A DNA stretch of 64,000 bases from Streptomyces humidus (GTDB lineage Bacteria > Actinomycetota > Actinomycetes > Streptomycetales > Streptomycetaceae): the NCBI RefSeq assembly GCF_014649655.1, contig NZ_BMTL01000032.1, positions 1 to 64,000 of the forward strand. Reading direction: 5' to 3'. The position numbers and the translations under genes are program-made. Below are positions 1 through 8,088 of this stretch, piece after piece. The first letter of the stretch is position 1, and each line of letters begins with the position of its first letter. The notes under the pieces were generated by a model that did not search any database, was not told the DNA's origin, and saw nothing but the letters and a program-made list of their open reading frames with translations.

Positions 1-93
1 CCGAGTACGTCCAGTACGAGTGCTTCCGCCCGGCACGCCGACAGCACGCACCAGACGCCGCTCCTTCTCGGGCGAACATTGCCTGCCGCGGCA

Positions 94-987
94 CTAGTAC
101 TGCGTCTGCACGTGCTCCCAGAAGCCGTCGCGCAGCGCGCGCCTGAGGTCCGCCTGGCCGCGCAGGGAGTACTGCAGGATGCCCTCGGCCTCCACGAGGA
201 GGTCCTGGTCGACGGAGCCGGGGAGATAGGGGTGGCCCGGCAGCAGCTCGGCCAGGGTCTCCCTGCCCCGCGCCGCCAGCCATTTCGCCGCGATCTGCGC
301 GCCGACGAAGCGCACGGCCTCCCGGGTGGGGCGGCTCACGCCGGCCGACTCGTAGGCGGCGGTGCGCCGTGAGACGTAGGGCTTGAAGAAGTCGAGGTCG
401 AGAGTGCGCTGGCTGTCGACCTCCCAGAGCAGCGGCTCGGCCTGGTTACGGCCGTCCGGCGCCTCGATGCCCCACAGGTGGACGCGGGCGCCGTACCCCT
501 GGGCGGCCTCCACCGCCGAGACCAGGTCCTCGTCGCCGCCCAGCAGGGCCGCGTCGCTGATCGCGCGATGGCGGGCCAGGGACTCGAGGTCCGAGCGGAT
601 GAGGGAGTCGACGCCCTTCTGCTGGTTGTTGGCGTTGAGGTTGCCCAGCCGCACCTTGACGTCCGGCAGCTCGGCGATGGACTGCTGTTCGGCGGTGTGG
701 ATGCGGCGCCGGGCGCCGTCGTACCAGTAGACGCGCAGCAGCCGGCTGTCGGCGAAGATCGAGCGGGCGCGGTCGATGAGCGCCTCGATCAGGCCCTCGG
801 CGTCGAGGTCGAAGGCCCGGCGGTCCTCGGTCCCGGCCACCAGGCGTCCCGCCGCCGCGTACAGGTATCCCGCGTCGACGAAGATCGCGTGGGTCGAGGG
901 TGTCTTGGCCACCTCGGCGAGCATGCGTGTGAGCAGCTCGTTCGTGCGGTCGATGCGGGCGGCGAGGGCCGGAAGGTCGTCGTTCAT
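94..987 (-). CDS. NYN-domain (PIN-like) RNase family protein
   Basis: 297 aa protein of the NYN/LabA-DUF88 group, a PIN-like fold associated with metal-dependent RNA cleavage. The first acidic position is D38 in the strand HAIFVDAGYL. Further acidic residues sit at D127 and D133 (KGVDSLIRSD) and D152/D154 (GGDED), the usual spacing of the catalytic carboxylates. The N-terminal 30 residues look like a short helical extension. No signal peptide or membrane segment, so it should be cytoplasmic. It stands alone and is divergent from the small gene at 1192. Family assignment is confident; the RNA target is unknown. Confidence 0.85.
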   Translation of the reverse strand: MNDDLPALAARIDRTNELLTRMLAEVAKTPSTHAIFVDAGYLYAAAGRLVAGTEDRRAFDLDAEGLIEALIDRARSIFADSRLLRVYWYDGARRRIHTAEQQSIAELPDVKVRLGNLNANNQQKGVDSLIRSDLESLARHRAISDAALLGGDEDLVSAVEAAQGYGARVHLWGIEAPDGRNQAEPLLWEVDSQRTLDLDFFKPYVSRRTAAYESAGVSRPTREAVRFVGAQIAAKWLAARGRETLAELLPGHPYLPGSVDQDLLVEAEGILQYSLRGQADLRRALRDGFWEHVQTQY

Positions 988-1191
988 CGTCCCCCATTGT
1001 CCTGGTGGTCACGCTGCGAACACAACCGGTCCCGTTCAGTCTCCGCAAAGCCTCTTACTCGCTAGTAATTAGTCGTTCGAAAAATTTCTTTAGCGTAGGG
1101 AATGTTCGTAACATGCGCCGTGTTGACTACTCACGTAGCAGCAGGCACAGCAATCCTCCGCGAGGGGGATGACCAGACGAAGGGAGAAGCA

Positions 1192-1344
1192 ATGCGCTTC
1201 GAAATCATGCGACTCGACGACGTCGACGGCACGCCCGTGGACAGCACCGTCGTGGACGCCGCCTCCGTCAACCGGATCGTTCAGCAGGCCGCCGCCATCG
1301 GGCAGCGGCTGTGGATCCGTCCGGCCGACACCTCGGCCTCATAA
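1192..1344 (+). CDS. Small conserved hypothetical protein, 50 aa
   Basis: 50 aa protein beginning MRFEIMRLDDVDG. ATG 1192 was chosen because a clear Shine-Dalgarno (GGGAG) lies 5-9 bases upstream; the open frame continues upstream to 1102 but without a ribosome site or protein-like composition. The sequence is acidic and soluble, with an amphipathic stretch (VNRIVQQAAAIGQRLWIRP). I cannot assign a function. The upstream 200 bases are unusually AT-rich for this genome, and a strong hairpin follows 20 bases after the stop, so it looks like an independent, well expressed transcription unit. Confidence 0.7.
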   Translation: MRFEIMRLDDVDGTPVDSTVVDAASVNRIVQQAAAIGQRLWIRPADTSAS

Positions 1345-1363
1345 CACGGTCCCGCACAGGTTT

Positions 1364-1398
1364 CAGAGCCCCCCACGGCGATGCCGTGGGGGGCTCTG
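1364..1398. terminator. Bidirectional terminator hairpin
   Basis: Perfect 16-base inverted repeat (1364-1379 with 1383-1398) around a 3-base GAT loop. It lies between the convergent small gene ending at 1344 and marC ending at 1426, so it can serve both strands. Confidence 0.85.
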
Positions 1399-1425
1399 TG
1401 TGCGCCGGGGGGGCGTCGGGGCACG

Positions 1426-2031
1426 TCAGCCGCCCCGGATCACCTGCGTGACGCCGTTGATGATCTGCTGCACGGCGATCGCGGAGAGCATCATGCCCGC
1501 GAGCCGTGTCACCAGGACCACGCCTCCGTCCTTGATGACCCGGATGATCAGCAGCGAATACCGCATCACCAGCCACAGCACCCCGTGGATGGCGAGGATC
1601 GCCGCCCACACCGACACCTGCGCGGCGACGCTGTCGGCCTTCTGCACGGCGAGGATGACGGACACGATCGCCCCCGGTCCGGCGAGCAGGGGCATGCCCA
1701 GCGGGACGAGCGCGACGTTGACGTCCTTGGTCTGCTTCGGCTCGTCGGTCTTGCCGGTGAGCAGGTCCAGCGCGATCAGCAGGAGCAGCAGCCCGCCCGC
1801 GATCATCAGCGCGGGCACCGAGACGTGCAGGTAGTCGAGGATCTGGTGGCCCAGCAGTCCGAAGACGGTGATCACGCCGCCGGCCACGCAGACCGCCTGG
1901 AAGGCCATCCGCTTCTGCACCTTGCCGGGGCGTCCGGCGGTCAGGGCGAGGAAGATCGGGGTGATCCCGGGGGGATCCATGATGACGAAAAGGGTGAGGA
2001 ACAGGGAGCCGAAGACGGCGACGTCGAACAT
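1426..2031 (-). CDS. MarC family integral membrane protein
   Basis: 201 aa, about six hydrophobic segments, matching the MarC/UPF0056 family in length and in the early signature VIMDPPGITPIFLALTAG. The conserved glycine/proline loop PLGMPLLAGPGAI lies near the middle. MarC proteins are inner-membrane proteins once linked to antibiotic resistance, but their substrate is not established. It starts at ATG 2031, about 50 bases after the stop of the PHP phosphoesterase gene on the same strand, so the two are probably co-transcribed. Confidence 0.85.
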   Translation of the reverse strand: MFDVAVFGSLFLTLFVIMDPPGITPIFLALTAGRPGKVQKRMAFQAVCVAGGVITVFGLLGHQILDYLHVSVPALMIAGGLLLLLIALDLLTGKTDEPKQTKDVNVALVPLGMPLLAGPGAIVSVILAVQKADSVAAQVSVWAAILAIHGVLWLVMRYSLLIIRVIKDGGVVLVTRLAGMMLSAIAVQQIINGVTQVIRGG

Positions 2032-2083
2032 CAGTGCGGGAGCCTTGCGGGAGGAAGTCAGAAGGGGGACGCGGGGACGAGCC

Positions 2084-2941
2084 TCAGGCTCCGCCGGTGC
2101 CCGGCACCGGGAACGCTCCGGTGGCGCGCCGGGTGATCTCCGCGTACACCTCGGGATCCGTCGTGTACTCGCCGAGTTCGCACGTCTTGCGGCTGCCGTG
2201 GTAGTCCGAGGAGCCGGTGACCAGCAGCCCCAGGTCCTTCGCCAGCCCGCGCAACCGCCCCCGCGTGTCCGCGTCGTGGTCCATGTGGTCGACCTCGATG
2301 CCGTCGAGGCCTGCGGCGGACAGCTCGGCGATCACCGACTCCGGCACCGTGCGCCCCCGCTTGTCGGCGGCCGGGTGCGCGAAGACGGTGACCCCGCCCG
2401 CGCCCTTGACCAGCCGGATCGCCTCGAAGGGGTCGGTCTCGTGCTTCTCGGCGTAGGCGCGCCCGCCGTCGGCGAGCCAGTCCTGGGTGAAGGCGTCGCC
2501 CACCGTGGGGACGACGCCCAGTTCGACCAGGGCGGCGGCCACGTGCGGCCGCCCGACGGACCCCTCCCCCGCGATCCGCGCGACCTGCTCCCAGGCGACC
2601 GGCACGCCCAGCTCGTTCAGCTTGGCCACCATCGCGCGCGCCCGCGGCACCCGGTCGTCGCGCACCAGCTCGCGCTCGGCGAGCAGGGCGGGCTCCTCGG
2701 GGTCGAACAGATAGGCCAGCATGTGCATGCCGACGCCACCGATCCGGCAGGAGAGCTCGGCGCCGGTCACCAGCGTGAGCCCCGACGGCAGCGCGGCGAT
2801 GGCCTCGGCGTGTCCGCGGGTGGTGTCGTGGTCGGTCAGCGCGACGACGTCCAGACCGGCGGCGGCCGCGTTGCGCACCAGCTCCGCCGGGGTGTCCGTG
2901 CCGTCGGACGCGGTGGAGTGGCAGTGCAGATCGATGCGCAC
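2084..2941 (-). CDS. PHP-domain metal-dependent phosphoesterase
   Basis: 285 aa from GTG 2941. The N-terminus VRIDLHCHSTASDG carries the first PHP motif (H6, H8) and is followed by VALTDHDTTRG (motif II) and, late in the protein, SSDYHGS, the metal-binding residues of the polymerase-and-histidinol-phosphatase fold. This resembles RNase AM/YciV-type 3',5'-nucleotide phosphatases; the exact substrate is inferred, not shown. An ATG 20 codons upstream (3001) is open, but that extension is Ser/Thr/Val-rich and precedes the usual family start, so I prefer the GTG. It is upstream of marC on the same strand. Confidence 0.85.
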   Translation of the reverse strand: MRIDLHCHSTASDGTDTPAELVRNAAAAGLDVVALTDHDTTRGHAEAIAALPSGLTLVTGAELSCRIGGVGMHMLAYLFDPEEPALLAERELVRDDRVPRARAMVAKLNELGVPVAWEQVARIAGEGSVGRPHVAAALVELGVVPTVGDAFTQDWLADGGRAYAEKHETDPFEAIRLVKGAGGVTVFAHPAADKRGRTVPESVIAELSAAGLDGIEVDHMDHDADTRGRLRGLAKDLGLLVTGSSDYHGSRKTCELGEYTTDPEVYAEITRRATGAFPVPGTGGA

Positions 2942-3294
2942 GACGCAGCTCCGGGCGGTGACGGTGACGGAAGAGGACGCTCCAGCATAACCGGTGGCCA
3001 AAGCCGCCTGTCACACCCAATACCCCGGAGCACCCCCTACATGCGCTCCACGGGCTCCTCCCGGTAGGGCTCTGGCAGCGATGCCTGGCGCGGGCGCGGT
3101 CGCCGCACACGGTGGCGTCAAGGCCCGGGCACGCGAGGCGCGGGAGCTGGAGCCGTGGCGCGCCGGTAAGTCGGGCCACCTGAAGAATGCGAGCTACATC
3201 TACGTCCTTCCGTGCGGCCGCTCCTCGATCGGTTTCCGTCCGGACGGGTGATCGTCCTTGACGTGGGCGGGCTCGGGTAGGACCGTGGGGCCCT

Positions 3295-3936
3295 ATGAGG
3301 GGCGAACCCAGTTGCCCGAAGTGCGGTGGCCGGGTCAGGGCTCCCGGACTCTTCGCCGATTCCTGGCAGTGCGACGTGCACGGGACGGTGCATCCGCTGC
3401 AGCCCGTGATCCCGCCCAGCGTCGAGGCCCTCGGCGTCGTCGTGCACCGCACTCAGGTACCCGTGTGGATGCCGTGGCCGTTGCCGGTCGGCTGGCTCTT
3501 CACCGGTGTGACGTACGCGGGCGACGACCGCAGCGGGGGCCGTGCCACCGCCGTGGCCTGCTCCGGGCCCGGTCCGCTCGGTGGAGTGGGTGAGCTGATC
3601 CTGGTCGCCGAGGAGCTGGGCGTCGGGCTCGGCGCGCACTACGCGGGCGTGGACGGGCCCGACCCGGGGCCCTATATGAGCGTCGAGAAGCCCCCGCAGG
3701 CCAAGGTCCTCGCGGCCGGCCGCCCGACCCCCCTCTGGCATGTGTCCGCCACCCCGGACGACCGCGCGGTCTTCGCGGGCGAGGCCCGGGGGCTGTGGCT
3801 GTGGGCGGTGGTCTGGCCCGAGCAGTCCGGGCTGCTGATGTACGACGAACTCGTGCTGACGGACCTGCGGGACGCGGGGGCCGAGCTCGAGCTGGTGCCC
3901 TGCGGGGCGCTGTCGCCGCGGCTGCTCAAGCCGTAG
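3295..3936 (+). CDS. DUF6758-type conserved actinobacterial protein
   Basis: 213 aa. The N-terminus MRGEPSCPKCGG with C7 and C10, then C26 and H29 (WQCDVHG), looks like a small zinc-ribbon. The rest is rich in Trp, Pro and Gly (VWMPWPLPVGWLFTGVTY), with no signal peptide or membrane helix. It matches a conserved streptomycete family of unknown function that I recall as DUF6758. It stands alone, convergent with the SUFU-domain gene ending at 4045. Confidence 0.7.
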   Translation: MRGEPSCPKCGGRVRAPGLFADSWQCDVHGTVHPLQPVIPPSVEALGVVVHRTQVPVWMPWPLPVGWLFTGVTYAGDDRSGGRATAVACSGPGPLGGVGELILVAEELGVGLGAHYAGVDGPDPGPYMSVEKPPQAKVLAAGRPTPLWHVSATPDDRAVFAGEARGLWLWAVVWPEQSGLLMYDELVLTDLRDAGAELELVPCGALSPRLLKP

Positions 3937-4044
3937 AGCCCTGCCGGGCGGGAACCCTGCCGGGAGTCACCGCCGCGACCGCTCCCGCCGGACGGGGCAA
4001 CTGGCCTTCCCCGCAAGCGTTTCGGTGACGTTCCTCACGCAGCG

Positions 4045-4629
4045 TCAGTCGAGCGGGACGGACGTCCGGGACGGGTCCCGCAGGTCCGTCCCGTTCGTCA
4101 GCCAGCGCTCCTGAAGGGCTTGGGCGCCGTGGACGCGCTTCCAGGCGGCCTCGTTGGGGGTCATGGGAAGCAGCGGCAGGAAGCGGACCGGGTCGAGGGG
4201 CTCGTCGAGGTCGAGATCCTCGACGAGGCCGCCCGGCTCGGCGACCAGGACCGAGGTGAAGGCGGCCCCGGGCCACAGCGGCCCGCCCACGTCGAGGGAC
4301 GCCCCCGGGGCCACGACCACCCCCTCGACCTGCGGGGACGCCGCGAGCACGGCGAGCGGGCGGAGCACCTTGTCGGTGTCGGCGCCGCCCGGCCGGACGG
4401 ACAGGAGCAGTTCGGCGCGCGGGCCCCGGACCGGGTCCGCGAGCACCGCCGTGGGGTCGCTCATCGGCTGCGCGGACATGCCGAGCGTGGCGTAGCGGAC
4501 GACGCCGCCCTCGTGGAAGCGCAGCACCTCGACGCGGTCCGCACCGAGGAAGGTGACCGCGGCGCGGGCGTCCGGCTCGCCCAGCGCGGTGCGCAGACGG
4601 GCCTCGACCAGAGGAAGAACATCAGCCAT
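4045..4629 (-). CDS. Suppressor-of-fused (SUFU) domain protein
   Basis: 194 aa from ATG 4629 (MADVLPLVEARLRTAL). The pattern of an N-terminal amphipathic helix, central strands (RAELLLSVRPG) and a C-terminal segment of the type VRFLPLLPMTPNEAAWKR matches the bacterial SUFU-like family, whose function in bacteria is unknown but which often turns up near immunity or toxin genes. No such partner is visible here. An ATG 11 codons upstream is possible but lacks family similarity. It is transcribed away from the corA leader region. Confidence 0.75.
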   Translation of the reverse strand: MADVLPLVEARLRTALGEPDARAAVTFLGADRVEVLRFHEGGVVRYATLGMSAQPMSDPTAVLADPVRGPRAELLLSVRPGGADTDKVLRPLAVLAASPQVEGVVVAPGASLDVGGPLWPGAAFTSVLVAEPGGLVEDLDLDEPLDPVRFLPLLPMTPNEAAWKRVHGAQALQERWLTNGTDLRDPSRTSVPLD

Positions 4630-4662
4630 GCGGCGAGCATAGAACTCGTCAGTACGGGGCAA

Positions 4663-5149
4663 AGCAGCGCCTTGACACTTCGGCCGGCTGATACTCTGGC
4701 CCGGTGGTTCGGGGCAGCACGCAGAAGCGTCGCTATCTTGCCTCGACGCAGACGAGACTCCCTTACGAGGGACCGGCTGGAGGAGGTGGGGCTGTCATGG
4801 ATCGAAGTCACCCGTGCAGTACCACTCGCTCTTCCCGCCGCTGATACCGCTGCTCTGGCCTCTTCGCCTCCGGCTGGTCGCCGCCTGTCGCACTCATCTT
4901 CCCGCGGAAGAGCACTTCGTTTCGTTTTCTTACTTGATCTGCCCGATCCATCCGGTCTGCCGGATCTCTCCGGTCTGATCCAGCAGCGAAGCTCGCCACC
5001 GCGACGGAGCGGTGCTCCCCGCTTTGTGGACGTGCCAAACCTTTTCCCCAGCCCTGAGGGCCGGGGAGGCCCCCGGTCAGGACGTCCCCATTCCGGGCAG
5101 TTCCAACCGTCGTGACGGTCTTTCTTTGCTCGTCGCGAAGGAGCCTGCC
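4663..5149 (+). promoter_or_regulatory. corA promoter and long structured leader
   Basis: 487 bases without a long gene. It holds a TTGACA at 4672-4677 followed by TACTCT after only 14 bases, a possible but poorly spaced promoter. Next come hairpins GCGTCG/CGACGC (4727-4749) and TCCCT-TACG-AGGGA (4759-4772), then a 15-codon leader ORF (4797). Further on there is a Pro/Ser-codon-like low-complexity stretch with repeated CCGGTCTG words, and a small palindrome ACCGTC-GT-GACGGT (5106-5119) running into CTTTCTTT just before corA. The order leader ORF, alternative stems and U-rich stem resembles an attenuator. I did not find the M-box core motif. Confidence 0.55.
4797..4844 (+). CDS. Candidate corA leader peptide, 15 aa
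   Basis: ATG at 4797 with a strong ribosome site (GGAGGAGG, 4779-4786) encodes MDRSHPCSTTRSSRR and stops at 4844. The ORF uses codons that are rare in this genome (CGA, AGT, TCT, ACT, GAT), as regulatory leader peptides can. It lies 306 bases upstream of the corA start inside the structured leader. Leader ORFs are known upstream of enterobacterial Mg2+ transporter genes such as mgtA and corA. Coding is inferred from the ribosome site only. Confidence 0.45.
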   Translation: MDRSHPCSTTRSSRR

Positions 5150-6280
5150 ATGTCGATGATCCGCGACCTCCGTGCCGTCGTCCGCCCTGCCCGCCCCTCT
5201 CTGCGCAAGGGGGGCGGGCGTATGGACAACGGCGCCTACGACACCACCCGCGACCCGGGAACCCCGTCGGCCGTCGTCGACTGCGCCGTCTACCGCGACG
5301 GCTCGCGGGTCGTGTTCCCGCAGGCGCCGACCCCGCAGGAGGCCATGCGCCAGGTGCGGCGCGACGGAGGCTTCGTGTGGATCGGCCTGCACGAGCCGAC
5401 CGAGGCCGAATTCGCCGGTATCGCCAGCGAGTTCGGGCTGCACCCGCTGGCCGTGGAGGACGCGGTGCAAGCGCATCAGCGGCCCAAGCTGGAGCGCTAC
5501 GACGACTCCCTGTTCACCGTCTTCAAGACCATCCACTACGTCGAGCACGACCGGCTCACGGCCAACAGCGAGGTCGTGGAGACCGGTGAGGTCATGTGCT
5601 TCACCGGCAAGGACTTCTTCATCACCGTCCGGCACGGCGGCCAGGGTTCGCTGCGCGCACTGCGCCACCGCCTGCAGGACGACCCCGAACTCCTCGCCAA
5701 GGGGCCCTCGGCGGTGCTGCACGCCATCGCCGACCACGTCGTCGACGGCTACATCGCGGTCGCGGACGCCGTGCAGGACGACATCGACGAGGTCGAGACC
5801 GAGGTGTTCTCGCCGGGCCGCAAAGGCACACCGCGCGGCACGGACGCCAGCCGGATCTACCAACTCAAGCGCGAGGTACTGGAGTTCAAGCGGGCGGTGT
5901 CGCCGCTGCTGCGGCCGATGCAGCTGCTGAGCGAGCGGCCGATGCGGCTGGTCGACCCCGACATCCAGAAGTACTTCCGGGACGTCGCCGACCACCTCGC
6001 CCGGGTCCAGGAGCAGGTCATCGGCTTCGACGAACTGCTCAACTCGATCCTGCAGGCCAACCTCGCGCAGGCCTCCGTCGCGCAGAACGAGGACATGCGC
6101 AAGATCACGTCCTGGGCCGCCATCATCGCCGTGCCGACGATGGTGTGCGGGGTGTACGGGATGAACTTCGACTACATGCCCGAACTGCACTGGAAGTACG
6201 GCTATCCCGTGGTCATGTCGGCCATGGTGGCTCTCTGTGTGGGCATCCACCGCACGCTGAAGCGCAACGGCTGGCTGTGA
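5150..6280 (+). CDS. corA: CorA-type magnesium/cobalt transporter
   Basis: 376 aa, the usual CorA length. A large cytoplasmic N-terminal domain with charged helices (residues about 30-300) is followed by two C-terminal membrane helices: ITSWAAIIAVPTMVCGVYGM, ending in the GMN selectivity motif (YGMNF), and YPVVMSAMVALCVGIH. It ends in a basic tail. CorA pentamers import Mg2+, Co2+ or Ni2+ through the plasma membrane. ATG 5150 was chosen for the AAGGAG ribosome site 6-11 bases upstream. It is monocistronic, behind a 487-base leader that may regulate it. A syntenic corA occurs in M. tuberculosis (Rv1239c). Confidence 0.93.
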   Translation: MSMIRDLRAVVRPARPSLRKGGGRMDNGAYDTTRDPGTPSAVVDCAVYRDGSRVVFPQAPTPQEAMRQVRRDGGFVWIGLHEPTEAEFAGIASEFGLHPLAVEDAVQAHQRPKLERYDDSLFTVFKTIHYVEHDRLTANSEVVETGEVMCFTGKDFFITVRHGGQGSLRALRHRLQDDPELLAKGPSAVLHAIADHVVDGYIAVADAVQDDIDEVETEVFSPGRKGTPRGTDASRIYQLKREVLEFKRAVSPLLRPMQLLSERPMRLVDPDIQKYFRDVADHLARVQEQVIGFDELLNSILQANLAQASVAQNEDMRKITSWAAIIAVPTMVCGVYGMNFDYMPELHWKYGYPVVMSAMVALCVGIHRTLKRNGWL

Positions 6281-6539
6281 GGGCCGCCCGGAGGGACCCG
6301 GCCGGGGCCGGTCGTCCGGATCGGTTCGCAGGGCGTCTGCGGGGCTCGTCGACGCCGGTGAGCGGGGGCCGGTGCGGGCAGCCGCGAGGCGCGGGAGGAC
6401 GTCGCCGCGATGAGGGTCCCGCCGCGCGAGCGCGGTGGGGCGTGGGAGAGCCGGCGGCCGACGGCAACGCCGCAGAGGTGCGCGCCCGCCCCGGCGTCCA
6501 CGGGATGATCCGAACGACAGGCCCTCTAGGCTGGGCGGC

Positions 6540-7070
6540 ATGACAAGCGAGCTGCGGGGACAGGCCCTCGTCGACCGGACCCTCGTCGAGGAGGCCGCCA
6601 AGAAGTCCGGCCTCGTCTGGGTCCGGGGCGCGGACGGGACGGCCGCGCGGGCGCTGTGGCACGTGTGGCACGAGGGCGCGGTCTGCCTGGTCGGCGACGG
6701 GCCCGGCGAGCAGCCGCTGCCGGGGCTCGTCGACGGCGGCCGGGCCGAGGTCACCGTCCGCAGCAAGGACAAGGGCGGCCGGCTGGTCACCTGGACGGCG
6801 AAGGTCGTAGAGCTCGCCCACGGCACCGAGGCGTGGGAGGCGGCCGTCGCCGACCTCAAGGGCAAGCGGCTCAACGCTCCCGACGGCGAGGCCATGACCG
6901 GGCGCTGGGCGCGCGAGTGCCGGGTGCTCCGCCTGGAGCCGACGGGCGCCACCTCGCCGCTCCCGGAGGGGAGTCTGGCCGCGCGGCCCGTCCCCTCGCC
7001 CGCCACCACACGGGAACCGGCCCCCGCCGGACTGCCGAAGCTGCTGCTGCGCCGACGCAAACGCACGTGA
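6540..7070 (+). CDS. Conserved hypothetical, possible FMN split-barrel protein
   Basis: 176 aa, soluble. The central part (RALWHVWHEGAVCLVGDGPGE, then EVTVRSKDKGGRLVTWTAKV) has the strand pattern of pyridoxamine-5'-phosphate-oxidase-like split barrels, but I see no decisive flavin motif. The last 40 residues are Pro/Arg-rich and end in a basic tail (LLLRRRKRT). ATG 6540 follows TAGGCT by 7 bases, so the message may be leaderless. It is convergent with the lipoprotein gene ending at 7128. Function unassigned. Confidence 0.6.
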   Translation: MTSELRGQALVDRTLVEEAAKKSGLVWVRGADGTAARALWHVWHEGAVCLVGDGPGEQPLPGLVDGGRAEVTVRSKDKGGRLVTWTAKVVELAHGTEAWEAAVADLKGKRLNAPDGEAMTGRWARECRVLRLEPTGATSPLPEGSLAARPVPSPATTREPAPAGLPKLLLRRRKRT

Positions 7071-7127
7071 CGCCCGCCCGGTGAAGGGAACGGCGGGCAC
7101 CCGGCGACCAGGCGACCCGGCGGCCGG

Positions 7128-7877
7128 TCACGACGACGGGAGCTGCTGCCCGTAGTCCACCGTCTCGTCCTTCGCCGGCTCCTCCAGGGCGAAGTCCTTG
7201 CCCCAGGACGAGAAGCGCAGCGTCCCGGCCCCGCCCGCGCGTTGCAGCAGCAGGGGATACGGCCGGCCCTCCAGCGACACGTCCAGGGTGCCGCCGGAGC
7301 CACCGTCGCCGGTGATGCGGACCGTGCGCACGCCGGACTGCTCGTGATGGCCGTCGGTGGCCAGCGCGCCGTGCAGCGTCAGCAGACCGTCGAGGAGGAG
7401 GTCCTTGTCCGTGAACCCGCTGAACTTCTTGTACGAGGGGTCGCCCGTCGGCACCTTGACGTACTTGCCCTCGAGCTTGTCGGCGGCCGCCGTGTCGGAG
7501 CCGCCGCCGGACGTGCCGTCCCCCTTCTTCCAGAACGCCGCGTCCGCCTTGAGGAACAGCTGCTCGCCCACCCGCAGCAGATGGAAGGTGGCCCCCTGCG
7601 CGGTCACCGACCCGGCGCCGCCGTCCGCCTTCAGGCTCATGTCGAGCTTGTACGTGCGCCCGCTGGTGACGACGCTCCCCGACAGCCGCACCGCGTCCAC
7701 GGAACCCGCGGCCGCCTTGGTCCTGGCCTGGATCTGCGCGGCGGACAGCTTGCCCACCCCGTTCGTGCCCGCGTCCGGATCCTCGCTGCACCCGGCCAGC
7801 GCGACGCCCGCCACCAGTGCGCACATCACGCTCGCCGACAAGGTCCGGCGAGTACGGCCCTGGGGAATCGCAGTCAC
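7128..7877 (-). CDS. Secreted lipoprotein, LppX/LprG-like
   Basis: 249 aa from GTG 7877. The signal peptide (basic RTRRTLS, then hydrophobic VMCALVAGVALAGC) ends in a clear lipobox LAGC, so the mature protein is a membrane-anchored lipoprotein starting at Cys. The mature part (VDAVRLSGSVVTSGRTYKLDMSL and following) has the strand-turn-strand repeats typical of the LolA/LppX/LprG fold, which binds lipids or glycolipids outside the membrane. The open frame extends upstream to 8291 but without signal character. It is divergent from the MgtE-like gene at 8089. Ligand unknown. Confidence 0.75.
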   Translation of the reverse strand: MTAIPQGRTRRTLSASVMCALVAGVALAGCSEDPDAGTNGVGKLSAAQIQARTKAAAGSVDAVRLSGSVVTSGRTYKLDMSLKADGGAGSVTAQGATFHLLRVGEQLFLKADAAFWKKGDGTSGGGSDTAAADKLEGKYVKVPTGDPSYKKFSGFTDKDLLLDGLLTLHGALATDGHHEQSGVRTVRITGDGGSGGTLDVSLEGRPYPLLLQRAGGAGTLRFSSWGKDFALEEPAKDETVDYGQQLPSS

Positions 7878-8088
7878 AGAGAAGGCTGCCTTTCTGCGGG
7901 GGTGTGCTGAGCGGCGTACGGCAGCGTACCGGGGTCGCGCGGGCCGGGCGGAGCCAGTCCGTCCGCACGGCCCACCAGGGCGTATCCGATCGGGACGGGC
8001 TAGCCTGAAGCCCGCAGGAGCGGGCAATTGGGAAAAGAGCATCACCGGCAACAGCGCGCACCGGCGCGTACGACAAGAAGGGGCGGTC

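Noticed and set aside
1..93. Left edge of the window
   Set aside because: No gene or regulatory signal could be supported in these 93 bases.
446..1048. Long open frame antiparallel and overlapping the NYN gene
   Set aside because: Arg/Pro-rich translation typical of the shadow frames in GC-rich DNA; the NYN frame has clear motifs.
1102..1191. Upstream extension of the 50 aa gene
   Set aside because: No ribosome site and no protein-like composition; ATG 1192 has GGGAG.
4120..5115. 331-codon open frame crossing the SUFU gene and corA leader
   Set aside because: It is antisense to a real gene in its first half and low-complexity Ser/Arg in the second.
4663..5149. M-box (ykoK) magnesium riboswitch upstream of corA
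   Set aside because: I could not find the conserved core of that riboswitch; a covariance model search would settle it.
4808..7303. 831-codon minus-strand open frame opposite corA
   Set aside because: It is antisense to corA and the gene at 6540, with Arg/Pro-rich composition.
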